Assembly: GCF_900637185.1 (NCBI RefSeq)
Contig: NZ_LR134352.1
Span: 3,152,001-3,216,000 of the forward strand
Source: Nocardia asteroides
GTDB taxonomy: Bacteria > Actinomycetota > Actinomycetes > Mycobacteriales > Mycobacteriaceae
DNA length: 64,000 nt
Reading direction: 5' to 3'
Below are positions 8,589 to 20,104 of the stretch, in pieces; positions within the stretch are counted from its first letter, which is position 1, and every line of letters starts with the position of its first letter. The notes under the pieces are model-generated. The model saw only the letters and a program-made list of their open reading frames with translations, did not search any database and was not told where the DNA came from. A program made the position numbers and the translations under genes.

Positions 8589-9041
8589 ATGACCGCCTAC
8601 CGGACCATTGTCGTCGGTACTGATGGCTCGGACTCGTCGTACGTCGCCGTGGAGAAGGCCGCAGCGCTCGCCGGCGACGCGGACGCGACTCTCGTGCTGG
8701 CCTGCGCCTACTTCCCGACCGATGATCGCGACGTCGCCGCCGCGGCCGACGTGCTCAAGGACGAGGCCTACCAGGTGCGTGGCTCGGCCCCGACCAACGA
8801 GATCCTGCACATCGCCCGGGAGAAGGCCACCGCCGCCGGTGCGAAGAACATCGTCGAGCGGGCCATCGTCGGCGAGCCGGTCGATTCGCTGCTCGACCTG
8901 GTCAACGAGACCAAGGCCGACCTGCTCGTCGTCGGTAACCGTGGCCTGAACACCCTGACCGGCCGCCTACTCGGCTCGGTCCCGTCGGACGTCGCCCGCA
9001 AGTCGCGGTCCGACGTGCTGATCGTGCACACCGTCCGCTAG
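8589..9041 (+). CDS. Universal stress protein (Rv1636-like)
   Basis: 150 residues, single UspA domain. The N-terminal strand IVVGTDGSDSSYVAV and the C-terminal nucleotide-binding motif GNRGLNTLTGRLLGSVPSDV (G-2x-G-9x-G[S]) place it in the ATP/cAMP-binding Usp class. The M. tuberculosis homologue Rv1636 binds cAMP and holds the same relative position between uvrB and uvrA. It has a strong RBS (GGAGGAG, 8581-8587 region) directly before ATG 8589. A DevR-like half-site lies about 255 bp upstream, so hypoxic control is possible but unproven. It is followed by a perfect hairpin terminator. Confidence 0.93.
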   Translation: MTAYRTIVVGTDGSDSSYVAVEKAAALAGDADATLVLACAYFPTDDRDVAAAADVLKDEAYQVRGSAPTNEILHIAREKATAAGAKNIVERAIVGEPVDSLLDLVNETKADLLVVGNRGLNTLTGRLLGSVPSDVARKSRSDVLIVHTVR

Positions 9042-9061
9042 GACAGCTGAACACAGAACAC

Positions 9062-9093
9062 CTCGAGGGCGCCGCGATCGCGGCGCCCTCGAG
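9062..9093. terminator. 32-bp perfect palindrome terminator after usp
   Basis: CTCGAGGGCGCCGC-GATC-GCGGCGCCCTCGAG (given as arms) is a perfect 14-bp stem with a 4-nt loop, followed by TGTTTCC. It lies between the convergent usp and cupin genes and probably serves both. Confidence 0.8.
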
Positions 9094-9112
9094 TGTTTCC
9101 GGGCCGAGCTGA

Positions 9113-9487
9113 TCAGACGGGCTCCTGTCTTGTGCCGCCCCGCAATCCGATCGACATGATGTCCGATGGCTCGTCAAGTTCGAAGCGGTGCCACCGCCGC
9201 CGGGGGACGAGGAACGCCGTGCCCGCGGTCAGGTGGACGGTGGTCTCCGGCGCGCCCGCGATGTCCGGTCGCAGGTACAGGCGCAACGAGCCGCGCAGGC
9301 AGCACACCGCTTCGTCACTCGCCGGGTGCATCTCCCAGTGCTCGGCGTGGACGTCGGCGTCGGAGTCGACGTGGAACACGGCCAGCTGCCAGCCGCCGCC
9401 GTCGGTGGCCATCCGCCGCTCGCCCGATTCGACGGTGCCGTCGGGCAGCAGGTGTACGGCGCGGTCGAACAGATCGATGGGGGACAT
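9113..9487 (-). CDS. Cupin domain protein
   Basis: 124 residues from ATG 9487, chosen because AAAGGAAG lies 4-5 nt upstream; a GTG at 9502 that overlaps the MFS stop lacks such a site. Small cupin barrel: HAEHWEMHPASDEAVCCLRG and FLVPRRRWHRFEL supply His/Glu residues for a metal site. It lies immediately downstream of and co-directional with the MFS gene (11 bp), so probably in the same operon under the palindrome at 10718. Function unknown; may bind or modify the exported compound or act as a sensor. Confidence 0.75.
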   Translation of the reverse strand: MSPIDLFDRAVHLLPDGTVESGERRMATDGGGWQLAVFHVDSDADVHAEHWEMHPASDEAVCCLRGSLRLYLRPDIAGAPETTVHLTAGTAFLVPRRRWHRFELDEPSDIMSIGLRGGTRQEPV

Positions 9488-9498
9488 CGGTCTTCCTT

Positions 9499-10728
9499 TC
9501 ACTGTGCGGCCGCGGGAATGTTCTCGCGGACAGCGACTTTCGGGTGGTCACGCCCCGGCAGGACCGTGGCGGCGAGTACCGCCGCGGCGACGGGTGCCAG
9601 GCACAGGCCGAGACCGAAGCCGCCGACGATCGACGGCCCGAGCACATCGGCGAGGACACTGCCCCCGGGGCTGATGAGCGCGAACCCTCCGATACCCGCG
9701 GCGGTCAGCAGCCCGCCGCCGATCAGCAGCGGGCGCGGGGACCGCCGGGCGCCCACCCGGGTCGCCACCACGGTGCCCGCGACGACGCACAGCGAGAACG
9801 GGACGAATGCGGCGCCCGCCGCGCCCGCGCTGAGTCCCAGCACTCGCTGCAGATACAGCGACACCAGGTAGAACGCCGAGAACTGACCCGCGGCCGCGCA
9901 CAGGACGAACAGATTGCCGCCGAGTACCCAGCGGTTGCGCAACAGCCCGAACCGCACCAGCGGGGTGCGTACCCGTCGTTCCACGACCGCGAAACTCGCC
10001 AGCAGGGCCGCCGCCGCCAGCAGTGTCAGGCCGGTTTCGGGGGAGGCCCAGCCGAATCGGTCGGTGCGCACGATGCCGGTGACGAGCAGCCCGATGCCAC
10101 CCGTCGCCAGTACCGCGCCGGCGATGTCGAGGCGGCCGGGTCCGTCCGCGGGCCGGTCGGCGGGTACGCCCGCGGCGGTGGCGACCAGGGCGACCGCGAC
10201 GATCGGGAGATTGACCAGCATCACCCAGCGCCAGTCCGCGTACTCGGTGAGCAGCCCGCCGGCGAGCACACCCAGCGCGCCGCCCGCCGCGTTCACCCCG
10301 CCCCACACCCCGAGCGCCCGAACGCGGGCCGGCCCCTCGGGAAACGCCGTGGTGAGGGTGGCCAGTGCGGCGGGCGCGACGGCGGCCGCGGCGATGCCCT
10401 GCGCGGCCCGCGCGGCCACCAGCTGCCACGGCGCCTGCGCGAGTCCGCCTGCGAGCGAAGCGATTCCGAAGGCGACCAACCCGATCGTGAACAGCCTGCG
10501 CCGCCCGTACAGATCGCAGGCCTTGCCGCCGAGCAGCAGGAAGCCGCCGAAGGTCAGCGCGTAGATGTGCACCACCCAGGCCAGGTCGAGCGGGGCGAAG
10601 CGCAACGCGTCGCCGATGGCGGGCAGCGCGACGTTCACGACGGCCATATCGAGGGCGACCATGAACTGCGCGACAGCCACGGCGGTGAGCACGGCGCGCG
10701 GACGTGGCGGAGACGAGTTTTTATACAT
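9499..10728 (-). CDS. MFS efflux transporter (DHA2-like), short C-terminus
   Basis: 409 residues. Motifs of drug/H+ antiporters: FMVALDMAVVNVALPAIG (TM1, motif D1), DLYGRRRLF (motif A), AARAAQGIAAAAVAPAALA (motif B/C region) and ADWRWVMLVNLPI. DHA2 proteins have 14 membrane segments and about 460-500 residues. Here the protein stops soon after the LCLAPVAAAVLAATV segment with a polar tail (LPGRDHPKVAVRENI), so the last two helices appear to be missing or replaced. The ATG at 10728 lies in the centre of a perfect palindrome (10718-10737), the presumed operator of the divergent TetR gene. This implies tight repression and a leaderless or very short leader. Confidence 0.85.
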   Translation of the reverse strand: MYKNSSPPRPRAVLTAVAVAQFMVALDMAVVNVALPAIGDALRFAPLDLAWVVHIYALTFGGFLLLGGKACDLYGRRRLFTIGLVAFGIASLAGGLAQAPWQLVAARAAQGIAAAAVAPAALATLTTAFPEGPARVRALGVWGGVNAAGGALGVLAGGLLTEYADWRWVMLVNLPIVAVALVATAAGVPADRPADGPGRLDIAGAVLATGGIGLLVTGIVRTDRFGWASPETGLTLLAAAALLASFAVVERRVRTPLVRFGLLRNRWVLGGNLFVLCAAAGQFSAFYLVSLYLQRVLGLSAGAAGAAFVPFSLCVVAGTVVATRVGARRSPRPLLIGGGLLTAAGIGGFALISPGGSVLADVLGPSIVGGFGLGLCLAPVAAAVLAATVLPGRDHPKVAVRENIPAAAQ

Positions 10729-10737
10729 GTATAAAAA
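10718..10737. promoter_or_regulatory. TetR-type operator palindrome TTTTTATACATGTATAAAAA
   Basis: A perfect 20-bp palindrome, strikingly AT-rich for this genome, lies between the divergent MFS (start 10728) and TetR (start 10798) genes. It overlaps the MFS start codon and likely promoter elements of both genes. Confidence 0.8.
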
Positions 10738-10797
10738 TTAACCACGCGATCCGCCCCGTGTCCAGACCCGCGCTCGCCGATGGGTCAAGATGGAGGC

Positions 10798-11460
10798 ATG
10801 TCGACTCCGTCAGCGCCGCAGGCGCGCACCGGCAGACCGGCCCGGATCTCCCGGGCCGACATCGTCGCGGCCGCGCACGCGGTGCTCGAGACCGAGGACG
10901 TGGCCAAGCTGACCATGCGCAGGCTGGCCGGCGAACTCGGCTGCACGCCGATGGCCCTCTACCACCACGTCCGCGACAAGGACGACCTGCTGCGCCTGCT
11001 GCTGGACGACTACGCCGACAAGATCGAGTGGCCCGAACCGCCCGCCGATCCCCGGCAGCGCATCCTGGTGGCCGCGACCGCCATGCACGAAGCGCTCGCC
11101 GCGCACTCCTGGATCGTCGAGGTCCTGGCGAACGGCGACCTGTTCGGCCGCTCGGCCCTGTGGGTGCCCGAGACGATCATCGACGCGGCCGTCGCGGCGG
11201 GCCTGAGCCTGGACGGGGCGGTGGCCGCCTATCGCGCCATCTGGCACTACACGGCGGGCGAGCTGATCGTCACGGGACGTTCGGTCCGCCGGGCGGCCGA
11301 GGGCCCCACCTACCGCGCCGAGGTCTTCGCGAACCTGGACCCCGACACCATGCCCAGGCTCGCCGAGATCGGTTCCCGCTGGACCGGATTCGACGCCGTC
11401 AGCAGCTACGCCGCCGGTCTGGAAGCCCTGGTCGACGGCTTGCTGGCGCAGGCGGACTAG
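10798..11460 (+). CDS. TetR-family repressor (TetR_C-type)
   Basis: 220 residues from ATG 10798. The N-terminal helix-turn-helix ISRADIVAAAHAVLE...MRRLAGELGCTPMALYHHVR is typical TetR; the C-terminal half (GLSLDGAVAAYRAIWHYTAGEL) resembles the TetR-class ligand domain. GGAGG lies almost against the start, so initiation may be leaderless. It is divergent from the MFS pump and presumably represses it through the palindrome at 10718-10737. Its stop TAG shares the four bases CTAG with the stop of the convergent helicase gene. Confidence 0.88.
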   Translation: MSTPSAPQARTGRPARISRADIVAAAHAVLETEDVAKLTMRRLAGELGCTPMALYHHVRDKDDLLRLLLDDYADKIEWPEPPADPRQRILVAATAMHEALAAHSWIVEVLANGDLFGRSALWVPETIIDAAVAAGLSLDGAVAAYRAIWHYTAGELIVTGRSVRRAAEGPTYRAEVFANLDPDTMPRLAEIGSRWTGFDAVSSYAAGLEALVDGLLAQAD

Positions 11461-13718
11461 CCGAGCGCGGACAACACCTCGGGGAGGTCGGCGGTGTGGA
11501 CGACCGCGAGGCGCTGGGTCGCTCGGGTCAGGGCGACGTACAGATCGTTGAGACCGCGCGGCGACTCGTCCAGGATCGCCTGCGGTTCCACCAGATACAC
11601 GCGGTCGAACTCGAGGCCCTTGGCATCGTGCACCGTCAGGACCTGCACCGATTCACCGGCCAGGGCCGACAGGGACGGGACGAGCGCGGCGGGGGCGAGC
11701 ACCGCGCTGGTGCCGGGACCGTGCTCGGTCTCGAGCAGCCGCGCCACTTCGCCGGCCACCTCGGCCGGTCGGACCCGGTACGCGCGTGGGGGATTGCCGG
11801 TCTCGCGGACCGAGCGCGGCACCCGCACGCCCGGGTCGATCGCGGCGAGCACGTCGGCGGCGACGGCCATGATCTCGGCGGGGGTGCGGTAGTTCACGGT
11901 CAGCTCGGTGAGCTTCCAGCGTTGCGCCACATAGGGTTCCAGCACCCGCTGCCACGACGACGCGCCCGCCGGGTCGCCGGTCTGGGCGACGTCGCCGACC
12001 ACGGTGATCCACCGGTTCGGGATGCGCCGCATCACCATCCGCCACGCCATCGCCGACAGCTCCTGCGCCTCGTCGACGATCACGTGACCGTAGGTCCAGG
12101 TGCGGTCGCCTGCGGCACGTTCGGCGGTGGTCTGCCGGTTGCCGAATTCCTGGCGCTGGGCCAGCTGGGAGGCGTCGATCAGGTCGTAGGCCATCAGGAT
12201 CTCGGGGTCGAGCTCGTCCTCGATGTCCTGCGGCGCCGAACCGGTGAGGATGTCGAGCGCGTCCTGCGCCTCGGCCAGCTGGGCGCGCCAGCGGCGGCGC
12301 GCGCGTTCGCGTTCCTCGGTGTCGTCGACGCCGAGCAGCTCGGCCAGCTCGTCGAGCAGCGGCGCGTCGGCGGCGCCGAACGTGCCGTCGTCGGAGCGCA
12401 CCAGCTCGGCGCGATCCGCCGCGCTCAGCGTCTTGGCCGCGCGGTCGAGCCGGGCCGGGTCGGCCAGCAGGTCGGCCAGCACTTCCTGCGGCGACAGGAT
12501 CGGCCACAGGGCGCCGATGGCGGCCTGCACCTGCGGGTCGGCGCGCATCTCGTCGCCGATCTCGCTCAGGTCGGCCGAGCTGAGCAGGCTGGTGCCGCCG
12601 GACAGGTCGGCGCCCATGGTCGCGGCCAGCTGGTCGGTGAGCGCGTCGATCACCGAGGACGCGAAGATCGGCCGGGCCAGGTTGTGCGGGCGGCGCGAGG
12701 ACCTGGCCCGGCCGCGGGCCTTGGTCGCGATCTTGCGGTCCAGCGTCACCGGGTAGCCGTCGAAGGTGAGCCGCACGGGCTCGGCGGGCACCTCCTGACG
12801 ATCGCGCACCGCCTGCTTGAGCACCTCGAGCATGTCGAGCGAACCCTTGATCTCGCCCGCCCGCAGCGAGTCCTCACGGACCGCCTTCACGCCGGGATAC
12901 AGGTCGCCGATGGTCGAGAGCAGCACACCGGTCTCGCCCAGCGACGGCAGCACCTGGCCGATGTAGTCGAGGAAGGTGGCGTTCGGGCCGATGATCAACA
13001 CGCCGCTCTTGGCCAGCTGCTGACGGTAGGTGTAGAGCAGGTAGGCGGCGCGGTGCAGCGCGACCGCGGTCTTGCCGGTGCCGGGTCCGCCCTGGACGAC
13101 GAGCACGCTCTTGTGCTCGGAGCGGATGATCGCGTCCTGCTCGCTCTGGATCGTCTCGACGATGTCGTTCATGTGCCCGGTGCGGGCGGCGTTGAGTGCC
13201 GACAGCAGCGCGCTCTCGCCGCCGACACCGTCGTCGGCGCCGACCGCGCCGTCGCGTTGCGCGGCGTTCAGGTCGAGGTACTCGTCGTTGATCGCGGTGA
13301 CCGCGCGGTTGCGCGAGCGGATGTGCCTGCGCCGGACCACGTCCTCGGGGTTGGCGGTGGTGGCCAGGTAGAACGGTCGCGCCAGCGGGGCGCGCCAGTC
13401 CAGCAGCAGCGGCTCGTAGTCGTTGTCCTCGTCGAGGATGCCGAGCCTGCCGATGTAGCGGGCCTCGGGTTCGTCGCCGTCGAGATCGATCCGGCCGAAG
13501 CACAGGCCGTGCTCGGCGGCGTCGTACTTGGCCAGGTCCTCGCTGTAGAGCTGGGTGAAGGACTCGCGTTCACTGCGCGCCTGCGGGGTGCCGCCGGACT
13601 CCAGCAGCACGGTCTTGAGCCGGTTCTGCGCGTAGTCGCGCATGCCGTCGAGCCGGTCGTAGAGCACCGTGAGGTACTGCTGTTCCGCGGCGCGTTCATC
13701 GGCGAGGCGGTCGGGCAA
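11457..13718 (-). CDS. HelD/HelR-type RNA polymerase-associated helicase
   Basis: 753 residues. HelD proteins are superfamily-1 ATPases that pull stalled RNA polymerase off DNA; HelR members protect the polymerase from rifamycins. The N-terminal coiled-coil arm (residues 1-60: AEQQYLTVLYDRLDGMRDYA) precedes Walker A GGPGTGKTAVALHRAAYLLY (210-229). A large insert follows, then VIVDEAQELSAMAWRMVMRR (motif II), VVGDVAQTGDPAG (motif III), VNYRTPAEI (IV), VLTVHDAKGLEFDRVYLVEP (V) and LYVALTRATQRLAVV (VI). The start is TTG 13718 because AAAGGAG lies 7 nt upstream. No rifamycin-associated element (GGGGCTTGC-type repeat) was seen upstream, so inducible rifamycin resistance cannot be claimed from this locus. 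Confidence 0.9.
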   Translation of the reverse strand: MPDRLADERAAEQQYLTVLYDRLDGMRDYAQNRLKTVLLESGGTPQARSERESFTQLYSEDLAKYDAAEHGLCFGRIDLDGDEPEARYIGRLGILDEDNDYEPLLLDWRAPLARPFYLATTANPEDVVRRRHIRSRNRAVTAINDEYLDLNAAQRDGAVGADDGVGGESALLSALNAARTGHMNDIVETIQSEQDAIIRSEHKSVLVVQGGPGTGKTAVALHRAAYLLYTYRQQLAKSGVLIIGPNATFLDYIGQVLPSLGETGVLLSTIGDLYPGVKAVREDSLRAGEIKGSLDMLEVLKQAVRDRQEVPAEPVRLTFDGYPVTLDRKIATKARGRARSSRRPHNLARPIFASSVIDALTDQLAATMGADLSGGTSLLSSADLSEIGDEMRADPQVQAAIGALWPILSPQEVLADLLADPARLDRAAKTLSAADRAELVRSDDGTFGAADAPLLDELAELLGVDDTEERERARRRWRAQLAEAQDALDILTGSAPQDIEDELDPEILMAYDLIDASQLAQRQEFGNRQTTAERAAGDRTWTYGHVIVDEAQELSAMAWRMVMRRIPNRWITVVGDVAQTGDPAGASSWQRVLEPYVAQRWKLTELTVNYRTPAEIMAVAADVLAAIDPGVRVPRSVRETGNPPRAYRVRPAEVAGEVARLLETEHGPGTSAVLAPAALVPSLSALAGESVQVLTVHDAKGLEFDRVYLVEPQAILDESPRGLNDLYVALTRATQRLAVVHTADLPEVLSALG

Positions 13719-13760
13719 AACAGGACTCCTTTGTCACCGGCGAGAACAGAGTTGTCGAGT

Positions 13761-14072
13761 CTACTCGGGGAAGACGTCGTCGCCGACGAGCGGCGTGTAG
13801 TGGTCGACCACGGGGAACGGGTCGTAGAAGTGATGCAACAGCGCCCGCCACCGCTGGTATTCCGGCGAGCCGCGGAAGCCCTCGGTGTGGTCGCTCAGCT
13901 GTTCCCAGCGCACCAGCAGCAGGTAGTTGCCCGGCTGTTCGACACACCGCGACAGCGACAACCCGCCGAACCCGGGCATCCCGGCGATGATCGGGTAGGC
14001 CTGCGCGAACGCGGCCTCGAAGGCGTCGGCGTGGCCGGAACGGACGGGCAGCACCGCGTGCTCGATGATCAC
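13761..14072 (-). CDS. Antibiotic biosynthesis monooxygenase (ABM) domain protein
   Basis: 103 residues from GTG 14072 (VIIEHAVLPVRSG). Small dimeric alpha-beta barrel: EAAFAQAYPIIAGMPGFGGL, NYLLLVRWEQLSDHTEGFRG, WRALLHHFYDPFPVVDHY. Such proteins act as cofactor-free monooxygenases, haem-degrading enzymes or stress proteins; the substrate is unknown. It lies 13 bp downstream of the diguanylate cyclase and 42 bp upstream of the helicase gene, all on the minus strand, so the three may be co-transcribed. Confidence 0.75.
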   Translation of the reverse strand: MIIEHAVLPVRSGHADAFEAAFAQAYPIIAGMPGFGGLSLSRCVEQPGNYLLLVRWEQLSDHTEGFRGSPEYQRWRALLHHFYDPFPVVDHYTPLVGDDVFPE

Positions 14073-14085
14073 GCCGACCAGTCTG

Positions 14086-15423
14086 TCAGGAGGCGTGGGT
14101 GTTGTTCGATCGTCGATTCTGACCGAGACCGAGGTCACGATGGGCCGAGGGCTTGTCCCGGTACATCGCCAGGTCGGCGTCGTGCAGGACCGCCTCCGGC
14201 GTGCGGTTCTCGTGCGGGCCGAGCTCGGTGATGCCGATCGAGGCGCTCACCTCCAGCCGGTGCCCGCGGGCGATGATCGGCTCGGCCATCGTGGTGCGCA
14301 ACCGCTCGATCAGCCCGGGCAGATCGGCCCGCTGCGGATGACCGGCCAGCAGCACCAGGAACTCGTCACCGCCGAGCCTGCCGACCACGTCCTCGGCGCG
14401 CAGCGCGCCCTGCAGCCGCTGCGCGACGATCTGCAGCACGGTGTCGCCGATGGCGTGCCCGAGCGTGTCGTTGATCGCCTTGAATCCGTCCAGGTCGATG
14501 AACAGCACGGTGGTGACCAGGCTGCCGCCCTCGTCGGCCAGCGCCGTCGAGAGCTGCGACAGGATCAGCGAGCGGTTGGCCAGGCCGGTCAGCGCGTCGT
14601 GGGTGGCCTGATACTCGAGCTGGCGCCTGCTGGCCCGGAACTCGGTGATGTCGGCGAACGAGGACACGCCCGAGGAATCCGGGCTCTCCGGATTGAGCAG
14701 CCTGCAGTTGCACGACAGCCACACCTGCCGCCCGTCGGTGCGGTTCACGCCGAAGATGAACTGGGTGACCGCCTCGCCGGTGGTGAGCGTGTGCACCATC
14801 GGATGCCGCGAGGTCGGCAGCGGCAGTCCGTTGCGGTCGACCATGGACACCGGCAGTTCGGCGATGGCCCGGCCGAGCACCGGCATGGCGTCGTCGAGGC
14901 CGAGGATCCGCTTGCCCGCCGGGTTGATCGACTCCACCCGGCCGCGCCGATCGACGACCAGCACGCCCTCCTCCAGCTGCGACACCACCGTGGTGAAGTG
15001 CGCTTCGGCCCGCCGCGCCGAGGCCTCGGCGGCCCGCTGGGCGGTCAGGTCGTGCACCACCACCTGATACGCCAGCGCGTCCTGCCAGGCGGTGAGCACC
15101 GACACCGTCTGCACCGGCACGGTCCGGCCGTCGATGCGCACCAGGTCCATCTCGGTCGGCGGGGAGGCCGCGCCCTCGGCGGTGAGCTGGGCGATGCGGT
15201 CGAGCATCGGGGGGATCGAGTCCGGATGCACGAAGTGGGTGATCGCCATGCCGAGCAGGTCGTCGGCCGAGCGAGCGCCCAGCAAACGCACCATGGCCGG
15301 GTTCACGTACACCACTGTTCCCGCCTCGTGCACGCAGATGGCGTCGGGCGTGTGTTCGACCAGCGACCGGTACCGCTGCGCGAGCTGCTCGGCGCTCGCG
15401 GCGTCGGTATTGACTTCTCCCAC
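14086..15423 (-). CDS. PAS-PAS-GGDEF diguanylate cyclase
   Basis: 445 residues. Makes the second messenger c-di-GMP from GTP. Two PAS sensor domains (YRSLVEHTPDAICVHEAGTV, about residues 17-130; HFTTVVSQLEEGVLVVDRRG, about 140-260) precede a GGDEF domain starting at HDALTGLANRSLILSQL. The active site RLGGDEFLVLL is intact. An RxxD inhibitory I-site (RAED) lies exactly five residues before GGDEF, so product feedback inhibition is expected. No transmembrane segment, so a cytosolic sensor; PAS ligands cannot be read from sequence. No EAL domain follows. Confidence 0.93.
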   Translation of the reverse strand: MGEVNTDAASAEQLAQRYRSLVEHTPDAICVHEAGTVVYVNPAMVRLLGARSADDLLGMAITHFVHPDSIPPMLDRIAQLTAEGAASPPTEMDLVRIDGRTVPVQTVSVLTAWQDALAYQVVVHDLTAQRAAEASARRAEAHFTTVVSQLEEGVLVVDRRGRVESINPAGKRILGLDDAMPVLGRAIAELPVSMVDRNGLPLPTSRHPMVHTLTTGEAVTQFIFGVNRTDGRQVWLSCNCRLLNPESPDSSGVSSFADITEFRASRRQLEYQATHDALTGLANRSLILSQLSTALADEGGSLVTTVLFIDLDGFKAINDTLGHAIGDTVLQIVAQRLQGALRAEDVVGRLGGDEFLVLLAGHPQRADLPGLIERLRTTMAEPIIARGHRLEVSASIGITELGPHENRTPEAVLHDADLAMYRDKPSAHRDLGLGQNRRSNNTHAS

Positions 15424-15507
15424 TGCGATACCCCCGATCTCGACCTGGTCTGACGACGGCGAACAGGACTATTGTGGTGACCCTCGATGAGATCCGCGAG
15501 GAGCGAA

Positions 15508-16701
15508 GTGAAACCGGACGTTCTTCCCGGCGGCATGGCCCACCGAGTCGATTCTATGTCGATCGCCGGGATCGGTGTCGTCTCCGGCTACGGCTGGGGG
15601 CGCGAACACCTGTGGAAAGGGGTGCTGGGCAGCAAACCGGCGGCGCGCCTGTACCCCGGATACGGCCCCGACCGCGACCAGCACGCCTGGATCGCCCGGA
15701 TCCCCGACGACGGTGACCTCGCCCACGGCGGCGGCCTGTTCGGGCGCGCCGTGCACGCGGCCGCCGCCGAGGCCATCGCCGACGCCGAGGCCAGGGGCTG
15801 GTGCCGGGCCGGGCGCACGGTCGGGCTGGTGCACGCGTTCACCCTCGGCGATGTCGCGGACTGGCGTGATTTCTACCTCGTCGACGAGGGACACCGGCGT
15901 TCCCGCGACTATCTGCGGTTGCTGCCGTCCACCCCCATCTCGGTGGTGATGCAGGAATTCGGGTTCCACGGACCCGCGATGAACGTCTCGGCGGCCTGCA
16001 GTTCCGGCTCGGTGGGCCTGCTCACCGCGAAGATGTGGCGCGACGCGGGCCTGGTCGACGACGTGCTGTGCGTCACCACCGACATCTCGGCGACCCCGGA
16101 GATGGTCGAGCACTTCGTCCGGCTCGGCGCCGCGGTCGCCGACGCCGACCCGTTGACCGCGTGCAAGCCGTTCCAGGAGGGCACGCTGGGCTTCCCGATG
16201 GCCGAGGCCTCGGTCGCCTTCCTGCTCACCGACGCCGTCGAGCAGTCCTACGCCCGGGTCCTCGGTGGCGCGATGACCAACGACGCCTTCCACGTGGTCT
16301 CGGTGGACCCCGCGCACACGCAGATCATCGCCTGCGCCCGGCGCGCGCTGACCGCGGCGGGCGTCGACGCCGCCGACATCGCCTACGTCAACGCGCATGC
16401 CACCGGCACCGTGCAGTGCGACACCGCCGAACGCGACGTGCTGACCACCGTCTTCGCCGACCGCCCGGTGATCACCGCGCTCAAACCGCTCACCGGCCAT
16501 TGCCAGGGCGCGGCCGCGGCCGTCGAGGTGGCCACCATCGCCCTGTCCTACGAGCGCGGGATCGCCGTCTCGGCGCCGATCGTGGCGCCCGCGCATCCCC
16601 GGCTGCTCGACGGCACCGCCCCGATGACCGACGGGCTCACCCTGAAACTGTCGATGGGCATGGGCGGTAACAACGCCGCCGTCGTCCTCGGTCCGGCCTG
16701 A
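15508..16701 (+). CDS. Beta-ketoacyl synthase (KAS I/II-like), stand-alone
   Basis: 397 residues from GTG 15508, supported by GAGGAG 6-7 nt upstream; the conserved domain begins at MSIAGIGVVSGYGWG (ATG 15556). The catalytic Cys-His-His triad is present: MNVSAACSSGSVG, VNAHATGTVQCD and PLTGHCQGAAAAVE. C-terminal SMGMGGNNAAVVLG is typical of condensing enzymes. It would extend an acyl chain by decarboxylative Claisen condensation. No acyl carrier protein, ketoreductase or acyltransferase lies nearby, so it may serve a distant lipid or polyketide pathway. It is transcribed divergently from the diguanylate cyclase. Confidence 0.88.
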   Translation: MKPDVLPGGMAHRVDSMSIAGIGVVSGYGWGREHLWKGVLGSKPAARLYPGYGPDRDQHAWIARIPDDGDLAHGGGLFGRAVHAAAAEAIADAEARGWCRAGRTVGLVHAFTLGDVADWRDFYLVDEGHRRSRDYLRLLPSTPISVVMQEFGFHGPAMNVSAACSSGSVGLLTAKMWRDAGLVDDVLCVTTDISATPEMVEHFVRLGAAVADADPLTACKPFQEGTLGFPMAEASVAFLLTDAVEQSYARVLGGAMTNDAFHVVSVDPAHTQIIACARRALTAAGVDAADIAYVNAHATGTVQCDTAERDVLTTVFADRPVITALKPLTGHCQGAAAAVEVATIALSYERGIAVSAPIVAPAHPRLLDGTAPMTDGLTLKLSMGMGGNNAAVVLGPA

Positions 16702-16706
16702 GTCGC

Positions 16707-19455
<2,749 letters not shown>

Positions 19456-19471
19456 GCGCCGTCCTCGCGCG

Positions 19472-20104
19472 CTACGGTTCGCGCAGCTTGGTCGCCAGCA
19501 CGGCGGCCTGGGTGCGGCGTTCCACCCCCAGCTTGGCCAGCAGCCGGGAGACGTAGTTCTTCACCGTCTTCTCGGCCAGGAACATGCGCGCGGCGATCTG
19601 CCGGTTGGTCAGTCCCTCGCCGAGCAGTTCCAGTAATCGGCGCTCCTGCTCCGTGAGCCCGGCCAGCGCACCCGACGGCTCGGTGCTGCGGCGCAGACGC
19701 GCGCGCAGCGCGTCGGCCGCGCGGGTGTCGAGCAGCGAGTGGCCCGCCCCGACCTGCTTGATCGCGTCGGCCAGCTTCATCCCGTCGATGTTCTTCACCA
19801 CATAACCGCTGGCACCGGCCAGGATCGCGTCGAGCATGGCGTGCTCGTCGGAGAACGAGGTGAGGATCAGGCAGTGCAGGTCCTCGAACTCGGCCAGCAG
19901 ATTGCGGCACAGTTCGATGCCGTTGCCGTCGGGCAGGCGCACATCGAGCACCGCGACGTCGGGTCTGGTCTCCCTGATCCGCGTCATCGCCTCGGCGACG
20001 CCGCCCGCCTGGCCGATCACGGTGAGTTCTGGATCACCCTCGAGCAGGTCGATCAGGCCGCGCCGGACGATTTCGTGGTCGTCGACCAGGAACACCTCGA
20101 GCAC
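19472..20104 (-). CDS. devR: DevR/DosR-like response regulator (NarL family)
   Basis: 210 residues from GTG 20104, fixed by GAAGGAG 5 nt upstream and by alignment of [16 protein letters not shown] with the DevR N-terminus. Receiver domain with acidic pocket Asp8/Asp9 and phospho-acceptor Asp54 ([17 protein letters not shown]). C-terminal LuxR-type helix-turn-helix: [20 protein letters not shown] and [20 protein letters not shown], nearly identical to DevR's DNA-binding helices. So the DNA target should be the mycobacterial dormancy box; matching boxes occur at 18571-18611. A longer frame upstream to 20368 is open but lacks homology. The promoter lies in the region shared divergently with uvrA. 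Confidence 0.92.
   Translation of the reverse strand: MLEVFLVDDHEIVRRGLIDLLEGDPELTVIGQAGGVAEAMTRIRETRPDVAVLDVRLPDGNGIELCRNLLAEFEDLHCLILTSFSDEHAMLDAILAGASGYVVKNIDGMKLADAIKQVGAGHSLLDTRAADALRARLRRSTEPSGALAGLTEQERRLLELLGEGLTNRQIAARMFLAEKTVKNYVSRLLAKLGVERRTQAAVLATKLREP

Noticed and set aside
13719..13760. Rifamycin-associated element upstream of the HelD gene
   Set aside because: No GGGGCTTGC repeat in the short gap.
10704..14231. Plus-strand open frame of about 1,175 codons
   Set aside because: It runs antisense to the HelD gene and across other genes; composition is Arg/Gly/His-rich with no domain, a typical shadow of high-GC coding DNA.
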